Assembly: GCF_000716445.1 (NCBI RefSeq)
Contig: NZ_JNWK01000116.1
Span: 1 to 7,272, forward strand
Length of the DNA: 7,272 nucleotides
DNA from: Streptomyces wedmorensis
GTDB lineage: Bacteria > Actinomycetota > Actinomycetes > Streptomycetales > Streptomycetaceae
Direction: 5' to 3'
The notes below the pieces were generated by a model, which saw only the letters and a list, made by a program, of their open reading frames with translations, did not search any database and had not been told where the DNA came from. The translations under genes were made by a program, and so were the position numbers. Within the stretch, counting starts at the first letter, position 1. The number at the start of each line of letters is the position of its first letter. Positions 1 through 6,207 of this stretch are shown here, piece after piece.

Positions 1-709
1 CCTCGGTCTGCCAGGCGTGGTACACGCCGTCGGCGCCGGCCGCGAAGGCCTCGAGACGGCCGTCCGACGACCGTGCGGAGACCACCCGGCCGGAGGCGTT
101 GGGGTGGGGCCTGCGCGCCTCGGGCTCGTCGACGATGCCGTCGTACCGGAGGGCCTTGTAGTCGCCGTTCGGATGGCCGTCGATCGAGGCGCTGTCGATG
201 TTCCCGAAGAAGTGCCCCGGCGGTTCCACCCCGCTGGAGCCGCCGCCGAAGCTGTAGTAGGAGAACCCGCCCTGGTCGTTCACCCACTCGTGGAAGATGA
301 TCACGTGGTTGTAGTACGAGTTGAGGATGTCGCCGGCCCTCAGCTCGCTTCGCGCGATCTCATGCGAGAAGTTCGGCAGGCCCTGCGTGTTCGGGTTCGC
401 GTCGAGATGCCAGGCCATGGCGACGAACCCGGAGCAGTCGGTGCGGTACGCGAAGTCGTCTCCGGGCCCGGGAACGTACGCTCCCTGGCTGTACGGCGGC
501 TGCTGGTCCACCCAGTACTGGGCACGCCAGATCACCTCGCCCCGGGTGATCGGGCCGCCGCGGTCGGAGGAAACCGCGCCCGCCGCGCCCGCCGCGCCCG
601 CCGCGCCCGCCGCGCCCGCCGCGGCCGGCGGCGCGGGCGCGACCAGCAGGAGCGCGCCGGCCAGCAGGGGCAGCAGGAGTCTGCCCCACCAAGATCGTGA
701 CTCTCTCAC
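1..709 (-). CDS. Secreted NlpC/P60-like cysteine hydrolase with a PLL-type propeller domain (3' end outside window)
   Basis: Exported protein, probably cleaving peptidoglycan peptides or a related amide bond outside the cell. It starts at GTG (709-707), 5 nt after a Shine-Dalgarno GGGAGG (720-715). Residues 1-31 form a signal peptide: RESRSWWGR, a Leu-rich core, then APAPPAAA. A low-complexity Ala-Ala-Gly run follows (about 32-45). The catalytic domain spans about 54-195. The likely nucleophile is Cys92 in RTDCSGFVAMAW, and the likely general base is His135 in YYNHVIIFHEW after the usual RAGDIL stretch; this Cys/His layout is the NlpC/P60 or CHAP-like pattern. From about residue 206 a new domain begins (GRVVSARSSDGRLEAFAAGADGVYHAWQ was read as two adjoining segments, GRVVSARSSDGRLEAF and AAGADGVYHAWQ), resembling a blade of PLL/tectonin-type sugar-binding propellers common in Streptomyces exoproteins. 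The window ends after 236 residues. The start overlaps the stop of the SARP gene, so expression is probably coupled to it. The substrate is not known; an amidase-type role is also possible. Confidence 0.88.
   Translation of the reverse strand, partial: MRESRSWWGRLLLPLLAGALLLVAPAPPAAAGAAGAAGAAGAAGAVSSDRGGPITRGEVIWRAQYWVDQQPPYSQGAYVPGPGDDFAYRTDCSGFVAMAWHLDANPNTQGLPNFSHEIARSELRAGDILNSYYNHVIIFHEWVNDQGGFSYYSFGGGSSGVEPPGHFFGNIDSASIDGHPNGDYKALRYDGIVDEPEARRPHPNASGRVVSARSSDGRLEAFAAGADGVYHAWQTE
574..618 (-). repeat. Five perfect 9-bp tandem repeats after the signal peptide
   Basis: Five identical copies of CCGCGCCCG (plus strand), with a degenerate sixth copy at 619-627. On the coding strand they encode Ala-Ala-Gly units just after the predicted signal-peptidase site. 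The unit is a multiple of three, so copy-number change would keep the frame and only lengthen or shorten the spacer between the signal peptide and the catalytic domain. Confidence 0.9.
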
Positions 710-1824
710 TCGGACCTCCCAGGTCGTCGGCGGCCGACAGTAGGAGGGAGCGATGAAATGCGGATGGAATCGCCGGGACCGGCCTCGTCCCCGCACAGGA
801 TCATGCGGCGCGTGCGACGCAGCAGCATGCTCGGAGCGACCTCCAGCTCGTCGGCGAGACGACGGCGGGTGCGGTCGAACACCGCCAGCGCCTCGGCCTG
901 CCGCCCGTCCCGGTACAGCGCGCGCATCAGCATCGACGCCACCGGCTCGTTCAACGGATGCTCCGCGGACAGGGCGAACAGCTCGGCGACGGCGTCCGCG
1001 CACCGGCCGAGCCGCAACTGCCACTCCGCCTTCCGCCGCGCGACGGCGATCCTGCGCTCGCCGAGCCGTACCCGCTGGAGGTCGGCGAGCGGCCCCGGCA
1101 GACCGTCGAGGGGCTCGCCGCGGAACAGTTCGAGCACCCGCGAGCACAGCCGTACCGCCTCGACGGGATCGCCCGCCCGGTCCGCCGCCCCCATGTCGGC
1201 GACCAGCTCCTCCATCCGCGCGAGGTCCACGTCGACGGCACCGGGAACCAGGCGGTAGCCGTGCCGGGCGTGCTCGATGACCGTGTCCGGGCCGTCGTCG
1301 GCACGGAGGGCCTTGCGCAGGCGGTAGATGTACACCGGCACCACGTTCGCGGCCGGCGGCTCCGTTCCCCAGACGCCGTCCAGGAGTTCCCGCCGGCTCA
1401 GCGTCCGCCCCGCGCCCAGCGCGAGCGCCGCCAGCACCGCCTGCTGACGCAGGTGCCCCAGGCCCAGCGGACGCCCGTCCTGCCAGGCGCGCAACGGCCC
1501 GAGCACGGAGATCCGCAGCCGCGGGGCGCGGACCCGGACGGCCGTGGCCCGAGGTGCCGGACGGCCCGCCGCCCGGCTGCGGGGGCCGCGCCCGGGGGCG
1601 ACCAGGCCGGTGTCGAAGGCGTGGACGATGGCGGCGGCCCGGTCCCGCAGACCGAGTTTCACGAGGACCCGTGCGAGGTCGTCGGCGACGGTCTTCTCGG
1701 GGAGGTCGAGCGCGGCCGCGATCTCGTCGTCCCGCAGACCGCAGCCGACGGCGGAGAGGACCCTGCGCTCCCGGTGCCCGAGCGCGTCGGACGTCGGTCG
1801 CCCCGTGACGGCGGTCGTCGGCAA
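706..1824 (-). CDS. SARP-family transcriptional regulator with an N-terminal LuxR-type HTH and a BTAD domain
   Basis: DNA-binding regulator of 372 residues from the chosen start. Residues about 14-76 match a LuxR/NarL-type HTH (LGHRERRVL, then GLRDDEIAAALDLPEKTV, then LVKLGLRDRAAAIVHAF), with no receiver domain before it. Residues about 102-194 are an OmpR-like SARP DNA-binding domain (LRISVLGPLRAW, RQQAVLAALAL, VWGTEPPAANVVPVYIYRLRKAL cut here as VYIYRLRKAL, HGYRLV). Residues about 199-343 are the helical BTAD domain (YRDGRQAEALAVFDRTRRRL). There is no NB-ARC/TPR part, so it is a short SARP rather than an AfsR-type one. I chose TTG (1824-1822) because GGGGAG (1835-1830) lies 5 nt upstream and third-position G/C rises sharply after it. 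An in-frame ATG at 1905 lacks a Shine-Dalgarno and would add 27 Pro/Gly/Arg-rich residues (399 in total). The C-terminal ~20 codons are unusually A/T-rich at third positions. The stop overlaps the next gene as GTGA. Targets cannot be read from the sequence. Confidence 0.87.
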   Translation of the reverse strand: MPTTAVTGRPTSDALGHRERRVLSAVGCGLRDDEIAAALDLPEKTVADDLARVLVKLGLRDRAAAIVHAFDTGLVAPGRGPRSRAAGRPAPRATAVRVRAPRLRISVLGPLRAWQDGRPLGLGHLRQQAVLAALALGAGRTLSRRELLDGVWGTEPPAANVVPVYIYRLRKALRADDGPDTVIEHARHGYRLVPGAVDVDLARMEELVADMGAADRAGDPVEAVRLCSRVLELFRGEPLDGLPGPLADLQRVRLGERRIAVARRKAEWQLRLGRCADAVAELFALSAEHPLNEPVASMLMRALYRDGRQAEALAVFDRTRRRLADELEVAPSMLLRRTRRMILCGDEAGPGDSIRISSLPPTVGRRRPGRSE

Positions 1825-1874
1825 CGCTGCTCCCCGGGGCTCCGGACCGGACGGTCCGCTGGACGGTCCCCGAC

Positions 1875-1880
1875 ACCGTA
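1875..1880 (-). promoter_or_regulatory. Candidate -10 box for the SARP gene
   Basis: On the minus strand this reads TACGGT, fitting the TANNNT pattern of actinomycete -10 boxes. It lies about 50 nt upstream of the TTG at 1824 and downstream of the ATG at 1905, so if real it would rule out the ATG. I see no good -35 hexamer at 16-18 nt. Very tentative. Confidence 0.25.
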
Positions 1881-1904
1881 GGACGGGGGGAGAGCGGCCC
1901 GGCA

Positions 1905-1920
1905 TCCGGAACGATCCGGA
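1905..1920. repeat. TCCGGA pair spaced by one helical turn
   Basis: TCCGGA-ACGA-TCCGGA: two copies of a self-palindromic hexamer with starts 10 bp apart, in the non-coding leader of the SARP gene if translation starts at 1824. Direct or dyad spacing of one turn suits a dimeric regulator, but short GC-rich hexamers recur by chance in this DNA. Possible operator only. Confidence 0.2.
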
Positions 1921-1972
1921 GTGACACCGGGGCGGGCAGGCGCCGGAGTCCGGGGCGTCCGGCGGGCCCGAC

Positions 1973-1991
1973 GCACGCGGCGTCCGCGTGC
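1973..1991. promoter_or_regulatory. 8-bp dyad upstream of the SARP gene (candidate operator)
   Basis: GCACGCGG, then CGT, then CCGCGTGC: perfect 8-bp inverted repeat with a 3-bp spacer. It sits between the mutase terminator and the SARP gene, about 150 bp upstream of the chosen TTG. The symmetry suits a dimeric HTH protein, possibly the regulator's own LuxR-type HTH. A hairpin or chance GC-rich symmetry are alternatives. Confidence 0.3.
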
Positions 1992-2011
1992 TCACCTGAC
2001 CGACGGAACGG

Positions 2012-2049
2012 CGACGCCCGCCCCCGTGCGTACACGGGGGCGGGCGTCG
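2012..2049 (-). terminator. Strong GC-rich hairpin terminator behind icmF
   Basis: A perfect 17-bp inverted repeat (left arm CGACGCCCGCCCCCGTG, 2012-2028; right arm 2033-2049) encloses a 4-nt loop. It begins 32 nt after the stop of the mutase gene. There is no U tract, which is usual for terminators in high-GC actinomycetes. Being symmetric, it could act in both directions. It separates the icmF transcript from the SARP gene, which therefore needs its own promoter. Confidence 0.85.
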
Positions 2050-2081
2050 TCCCGGAGCCGTTCTCCCGGCGCGGGGCGGGG

Positions 2082-5000
2082 TCAGACGTTGCGGCGGTAC
2101 TGGCCGCCGACCTCGAAGAACGCCTCGGTGATCTGCTGGAGGGTGCAGACCCGGGCGGCGTCCATGAGGACGGCGAAGGCGTTGACGCCGCTGGTCGCGG
2201 CCTCCTTGAGGGCGGCCAGGGCCGCGTGGGCCTGGTCGTGGTGGCGGGTCTGGAAGTCCTGGACCCGCTCCAGCTGGGACAGCTTCTCCGTCTCGGTGGC
2301 GCGGGCGAGTTCGACGGCGACGGGCTCGGCGGTGTCCGCGTGGGGGTTGCGGAAGGTGTTGACGCCGATGATGGGCAGGGTGCCGTCGTGCTTGCGCTGC
2401 TCGTAGAGCATCGACTCGTCCTGGATGCGGCCGCGCTGGTAACCGGTCTCCATGGCGCCGAGCACGCCGCCCCGCTCGCTGATGCGCTCGAACTCCTGGA
2501 GCACCGCCTCCTCGACCAGGTCGGTGAGCTCGTCGATGATGAACGACCCCTGGAGGGGGTTCTCGTTCATCGCCAGGCCCCACTCCCGGTTGATGATCAG
2601 CTGGATGGCCAGGGCGCGGCGGACGGATTCCTCGGTGGGGGTGGTGACGGCCTCGTCGTAGGCGTTGGTGTGCAGGCTGTTGCAGTTGTCGTAGATGGCG
2701 ATGAGCGCCTGCAGGGTGGTGCGGATGTCGTTGAAGTCCATCTCCTGGGCGTGCAGGGAGCGCCCGGACGTCTGCACGTGGTACTTCAGCTTCTGGGAGC
2801 GCTCGTTGGCGCCGTACTTCTCCTTCATCGCCACGGCCCAGATGCGGCGGGCGACGCGGCCGAGGACGGAGTACTCGGGGTCCATGCCGTTGGAGAAGAA
2901 GAACGACAGGTTCGGGGCGAAGTCGTCGACGTCCATCCCGCGGGCGAGGTAGGTCTCGACGTAGGTGAAGCCGTTGGCGAGCGTGAAGGCCAGCTGGCTG
3001 ATCGGGTTCGCGCCGGCTTCGGCGATGTGGTAGCCGGAGATGGACACCGAGTAGAAGTTGCGGACCTTGTTCGCGATGAACCACTCCTGGATGTCGGCCA
3101 TCATCCGCAGCGAGAACTCGGTGGAGAACAGGCAGGTGTTCTGGCCCTGGTCCTCCTTGAGGATGTCGGCCTGGACCGTGCCGCGGACGGTGGCGAGCGC
3201 GTGGGCGCGGAGTCCGGCGGCCTCGTCGGCGGAGGGCTCGCGGCCCTCGACGGCGCGGAACCTGTCGATCTGCTGGTCGACGGCCGTGTTGAGGAAGAAC
3301 GCGAGGACCGTCGGCGCCGGGCCGTTGATCGTCATGGACACCGAGGTCGTCGGCGCGATCAGGTCGAAGCCGTCGTAGAGCGCCTTCATGTCGTCCAGGG
3401 TCGCGACCGAGACGCCGGAGGTGCCGACCTTGCCGTAGATGTCGGGGCGCTCGCCGGGGTCGCGGCCGTACAGGGTGACCGAGTCGAAGGCGGTGGAGAG
3501 CCGGGTCGCCGGCTGGCCCTCGGACAGCAGCTTGAACCGCCGGTTGGTGCGGAACGGGTCGCCCTCGCCGGCGAACATCCGCGCGGGGTCCTCGCCGTCG
3601 CGCTTGAAGGGGAACACGCCGGCGGTGAAGGGGAAGTGGCCGGGCAGGTTCTCGCGGCGCCAGAAGCGCACCAGCTCGTTGTGGCCGGTGAACCGGGGCA
3701 GGGCGACCCGCGGGATCTTGTTGCCGGACAGGGACTCGCGGGTCAGCTTGGTGCGGATCTCCTTGTCCCGGATCGTCACGACCTGCTCGTCCCCGGAGTA
3801 CGAGGCCACGACGGCCGGCCAGTTCTCGATCTGGTCCGCGACCTCGTGCGGGAGCCGCTTGCGGGCGTCCGCGAGCAGCGCGTCCACGCCGGTGTCGTCG
3901 TGGCCGGCCTGGACGAGCTCGCCCTTGACCGTGTCCAGGCGCTGGACGCGCCCGGCCGCCTCGGCGAGCCGCTCGGTCTCCACGTGGTACGCGCGCACCG
4001 TCTCGCCGATCTCGGTGAGGTAGCGCACCCGGTCGGCGGGGACGACCTGCCGGATCCCGGAGGAGTGGCGTACGTCGACCGGGGCCAGCGTGCCCGTGTC
4101 GACCGTGAGGCCGCGCTCCGTGAGCGCGGTCTTGAGGTGCTGGTGGAGCGCGGTGACACCGTCGTCGTTGAAGGTGGCCGCCGAGGTGCCGTAGACCGGC
4201 ATGTCCTCCGGCCTCTTGTCGAACGCCTCGCGGTTGCGGACCAGCTGGCGCGCCACATCGCGCAGCGCGTCCTTGGCACCGCGCCGCTCGAACTTGTTGA
4301 TGGCCACGACGTCGGCGAAGTCGAGCATGTCGATCTTCTCGAGCTGCGAGGCCGCGCCGAACTCCGGCGTCATCACGTACAGCGAGGTGTCGACGAACGG
4401 CACGATCGCCGCGTCGCCCTGGCCGATGCCCGGCGTCTCCACGATCACCAGGTCGAAGCCGGCGGCCTTGACGACGTCGATCACGTCGGCCAGGTGCTCG
4501 GGCAGTTCGTGGTTGCCGCGCGTGGCCAGGCTGCGGAAGAAGACGCGGTCGCCGTCGAGGGAGTTCATCCGGATCCGGTCGCCGAGCAGCGCGCCGCCTC
4601 CGCGGCGGCGCGTCGGGTCGACCGCGATCACCGCGATGCGCAGCTTGTCCTGCTGGTCGACGCGCAGCCGGCGGACGAGCTCGTCGGTCAGCGACGACTT
4701 TCCGGAGCCGCCGGTGCCGGTGATGCCGAGGACGGGAGTGACGCGCTCCGCGCCGGCGGCGCGCAGCCGGTCGAGGAAGGCGGGGGACAGCTTGCCGAGC
4801 TCGGCGCCCGTCACGGCGCGGGCGATCGCGAACCGGTCTCCCGCGAGGACCGCCGCCGGGTCGGCCGGACCGCCGTCCCAGAGGTCGAAGTCGCAGTCCT
4901 TGACCACAGAGTTGATCATCCCCGCGAGGCCCATCCGCTGCCCGTCCTCGGGCGAGAAGATGGTGACGCCGCTGTTGCGCAGCCGGGTGATCTCCTCGGG

Positions 5001-5312
5001 CACGATCACGCCGCCGCCGCCGCCCACCACGCGGATGTGTCCCGCGCCGCGCTCGCGCAGCGACTCGACCAGGTACTCGAAGTACTCCACGTGCCCGCCC
5101 TGGTACGACGAGACCGCGACTCCGTGCACGTCCTCCTCGATCGCGGCGTCCACGACCTCCTGCACGGACCGGTTGTGCCCCAGGTGGATCACCTCGGCCC
5201 CCTGGGCCTGGAAGATCCGCCGCATGATGTTGATCGAGGCGTCGTGTCCGTCGAAGAGCGCCGAGGCGGTGACCAGACGGACGGGGTGCACGGGCCGGTG
5301 CAGAGCGGTCAT
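2082..5312 (-). CDS. icmF: Fused isobutyryl-CoA mutase/GTPase IcmF
   Basis: Cytoplasmic adenosylcobalamin enzyme interconverting isobutyryl-CoA and n-butyryl-CoA, linking valine breakdown with butyryl-CoA used for fatty acids and polyketides. The 1076 residues show the three IcmF parts in order. B12-binding domain (about 10-140): DGHDAS with His23 as probable lower ligand, SSYQGGH at 68-74 and a Gly run at 97-101. MeaI-type G domain (about 190-400): P-loop GTGGSGKSS (199-207), VDPTRRRGGG (231-240), ETPGIGQGD (292-300) and NKFE (339-342) in the NKxD position. Mutase TIM-barrel domain (about 540-1070): SGYHIAEAGANP with His762 in the active-site position. Phe567 (AGVF) and Gln724 (GQNT) occupy the places held by Tyr and Arg in methylmalonyl-CoA mutase, which known family work ties to isobutyryl-type substrates. 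Start ATG at 5312 follows GGGAAGG (5324-5318) by 5 nt. Length and domains look intact. Activity on other branched acyl-CoAs, such as pivalyl-CoA, is possible. It is the only gene of its transcription unit, with an operator-like palindrome upstream and a terminator downstream. Confidence 0.96.
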   Translation of the reverse strand: MTALHRPVHPVRLVTASALFDGHDASINIMRRIFQAQGAEVIHLGHNRSVQEVVDAAIEEDVHGVAVSSYQGGHVEYFEYLVESLRERGAGHIRVVGGGGGVIVPEEITRLRNSGVTIFSPEDGQRMGLAGMINSVVKDCDFDLWDGGPADPAAVLAGDRFAIARAVTGAELGKLSPAFLDRLRAAGAERVTPVLGITGTGGSGKSSLTDELVRRLRVDQQDKLRIAVIAVDPTRRRGGGALLGDRIRMNSLDGDRVFFRSLATRGNHELPEHLADVIDVVKAAGFDLVIVETPGIGQGDAAIVPFVDTSLYVMTPEFGAASQLEKIDMLDFADVVAINKFERRGAKDALRDVARQLVRNREAFDKRPEDMPVYGTSAATFNDDGVTALHQHLKTALTERGLTVDTGTLAPVDVRHSSGIRQVVPADRVRYLTEIGETVRAYHVETERLAEAAGRVQRLDTVKGELVQAGHDDTGVDALLADARKRLPHEVADQIENWPAVVASYSGDEQVVTIRDKEIRTKLTRESLSGNKIPRVALPRFTGHNELVRFWRRENLPGHFPFTAGVFPFKRDGEDPARMFAGEGDPFRTNRRFKLLSEGQPATRLSTAFDSVTLYGRDPGERPDIYGKVGTSGVSVATLDDMKALYDGFDLIAPTTSVSMTINGPAPTVLAFFLNTAVDQQIDRFRAVEGREPSADEAAGLRAHALATVRGTVQADILKEDQGQNTCLFSTEFSLRMMADIQEWFIANKVRNFYSVSISGYHIAEAGANPISQLAFTLANGFTYVETYLARGMDVDDFAPNLSFFFSNGMDPEYSVLGRVARRIWAVAMKEKYGANERSQKLKYHVQTSGRSLHAQEMDFNDIRTTLQALIAIYDNCNSLHTNAYDEAVTTPTEESVRRALAIQLIINREWGLAMNENPLQGSFIIDELTDLVEEAVLQEFERISERGGVLGAMETGYQRGRIQDESMLYEQRKHDGTLPIIGVNTFRNPHADTAEPVAVELARATETEKLSQLERVQDFQTRHHDQAHAALAALKEAATSGVNAFAVLMDAARVCTLQQITEAFFEVGGQYRRNV

Positions 5313-5349
5313 GTGGACCTTCCCAGGGGAGGCAAGCGGTACACGAGAA

Positions 5350-5380
5350 ATACTAGGACGTCCTACTAGTTTGCAGTAGG
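5350..5380 (-). promoter_or_regulatory. icmF promoter region with an operator-like near-palindrome
   Basis: Positions 5351-5368 form an 18-bp palindrome with one mismatched pair, centred on a perfect TAGGACGTCCTA (5354-5365). On the minus strand the -10-like TAGTAT (5355-5350) overlaps its edge, giving a leader of roughly 30 nt before the icmF ATG. A second inverted repeat, CCTACT (5362-5367) and AGTAGG (5375-5380), overlaps it. No convincing -35 is visible. A dimeric repressor, for example TetR-type, bound here would block RNA polymerase; the protein is not in this window. Confidence 0.55.
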
Positions 5381-5428
5381 CGAGCCCGATGTGACCGGAT
5401 GCACACCGTGCGGGACCTACTTTCGGTG

Positions 5429-6058
5429 CTACGGAGCGCGGCCCAGCAGATGGGCTTCGAGGAAGCCCCGCTCACTGGCCGGGTCGTGCACGAGGCGGGC
5501 GAAGGGCGTGAGCCCCGCCCCGGCCAGCAGGTCGGCGAAGTCGTCCACCGGCCAGCTGTAGGCGGGGGCGACCTTGTGGTCGAAGCGGACCGGGCCGGGG
5601 CCGTCCGTCGCGAAGAACGTGGCCAGGAGCAGGCCTCCCGGCGCGAGGACGCGTGCCAGCTCGGCGAGCAGCGCGGGCAGCTCCCCGGGCGGGGTGTGGA
5701 TCGTCGAGTAGTGGGCCAGTACGCCGCCCAGCGCCCCGTCCTCGATGGGCAGGGCCTCCATCCGGGCCTCGTCGAACCGCAGGTCCGGATGTGCCCGCCG
5801 GGCGTGGTCGACCATGGCCGGCGACAGGTCGAGCCCGAAGGCGTCCAGCCCCAGGTCGCACAGCAGGGCCGTCAGATGCCCCGGCCCGCACCCGACGTCG
5901 GCCGCGCGCGGGTTCCCCGTCTCGCGCACCAGTTCCGCGAAGGTGCCGACCATGGCCCGTGCGAACGGCCGCGTCTCCAGCCGGTCGGCGAACAGCGACG
6001 CGTACAGCTCGACGACCTCGTCGTAGGCCGCCCTGGTCTCGTCCTGGTGCTCCGTCAC
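5429..6058 (-). CDS. Class I SAM-dependent methyltransferase (Methyltransf_11/25 type)
   Basis: Predicted soluble methyltransferase of 209 residues, a normal length for a single-domain Rossmann-fold enzyme. Motif I is ADVGCGPG (53-60). The next strand ends with the acidic Asp77 in GLDLSPAM, expected to bind the ribose of S-adenosylmethionine. A third motif is ARMEALPIEDGALGGVLAHY (98-117), which would contact the adenine, and a later strand reads LAPGGLLLATFF (138-149). The acceptor cannot be read from the sequence; the closest general class acts on small molecules. The start is GTG (6058-6056). No Shine-Dalgarno lies upstream, but a TGCTAGCTT extended -10 ends 7 nt before the GTG, so the mRNA is probably leaderless. 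The stop (TAG, 5431-5429) lies 116 bp upstream of icmF on the same strand; icmF has its own promoter signals, so read-through is possible but not needed. Confidence 0.9.
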   Translation of the reverse strand: MTEHQDETRAAYDEVVELYASLFADRLETRPFARAMVGTFAELVRETGNPRAADVGCGPGHLTALLCDLGLDAFGLDLSPAMVDHARRAHPDLRFDEARMEALPIEDGALGGVLAHYSTIHTPPGELPALLAELARVLAPGGLLLATFFATDGPGPVRFDHKVAPAYSWPVDDFADLLAGAGLTPFARLVHDPASERGFLEAHLLGRAP

Positions 6059-6065
6059 GGGGAGG

Positions 6066-6074
6066 AAGCTAGCA
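6066..6074 (-). promoter_or_regulatory. Extended -10 promoter for a leaderless methyltransferase mRNA
   Basis: On the minus strand the sequence is TGC followed by TAGCTT, an extended -10 (TGN-TANNNT). Seven nucleotides separate it from the GTG at 6058, the spacing at which transcription would begin on or next to the start codon. The nucleotides before the GTG are CCTCCCC, so no ribosome-binding site exists. I see no clear -35, which extended -10 promoters can lack. Confidence 0.5.
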
Positions 6075-6144
6075 CCCCCGCGACGCCTCGGGGGCGGCCC
6101 CGCGAGACCGGTCGAACGCGACGGGTCCCCTCCGTGCTACTCGC

Positions 6145-6153
6145 TGGTACGGT
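6145..6153 (+). promoter_or_regulatory. Candidate extended -10 for the SCP2/MDMPI-type gene
   Basis: TGG followed by TACGGT resembles an extended -10 box and lies about 55 nt upstream of the ATG at 6208. No clear -35 is present at the proper distance. It would fire away from the methyltransferase promoter, 71 bp apart, in the shared divergent region. Confidence 0.3.
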
Positions 6154-6207
6154 CCCTCACCTACCGGCGCTCCGAGCGGGCCGCCGAAGCCGAGGGAGGG
6201 GCGGTCC

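Noticed and set aside
17..700. Plus-strand open frame opposite the NlpC/P60-like gene
   Set aside because: It is Val/Arg-rich and ends in an Arg-Ala repeat that is only the 9-bp tract read in another frame; the minus strand has a signal peptide and catalytic motifs.
958..1881. Plus-strand open frame opposite the SARP gene
   Set aside because: No recognisable domain, while the minus strand holds clear HTH, SARP and BTAD signatures.
1906..3084. Upstream extension of the SARP reading frame into icmF
   Set aside because: The extended part is Pro/Arg/His-rich and crosses the terminator hairpin; it is an out-of-frame reading of the mutase gene, not a fusion.
2226..5369. Open frame of 1047 codons antisense to icmF
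   Set aside because: Its translation is Val/Gly/Asp/Arg-rich without any domain, and it mirrors the third-position G/C bias of icmF, which shows clear domains along its whole length. Long antisense frames are expected in such GC-rich genes.
5404..5428. CACCG/CGGTG inverted pair after the methyltransferase stop
   Set aside because: Only 5 bp of stem with a 15-nt loop; too weak to call a terminator.
6106..6113. GACCGGTC palindrome in the divergent promoter region
   Set aside because: An 8-bp palindrome is common by chance in this base composition and has no matching partner site nearby.
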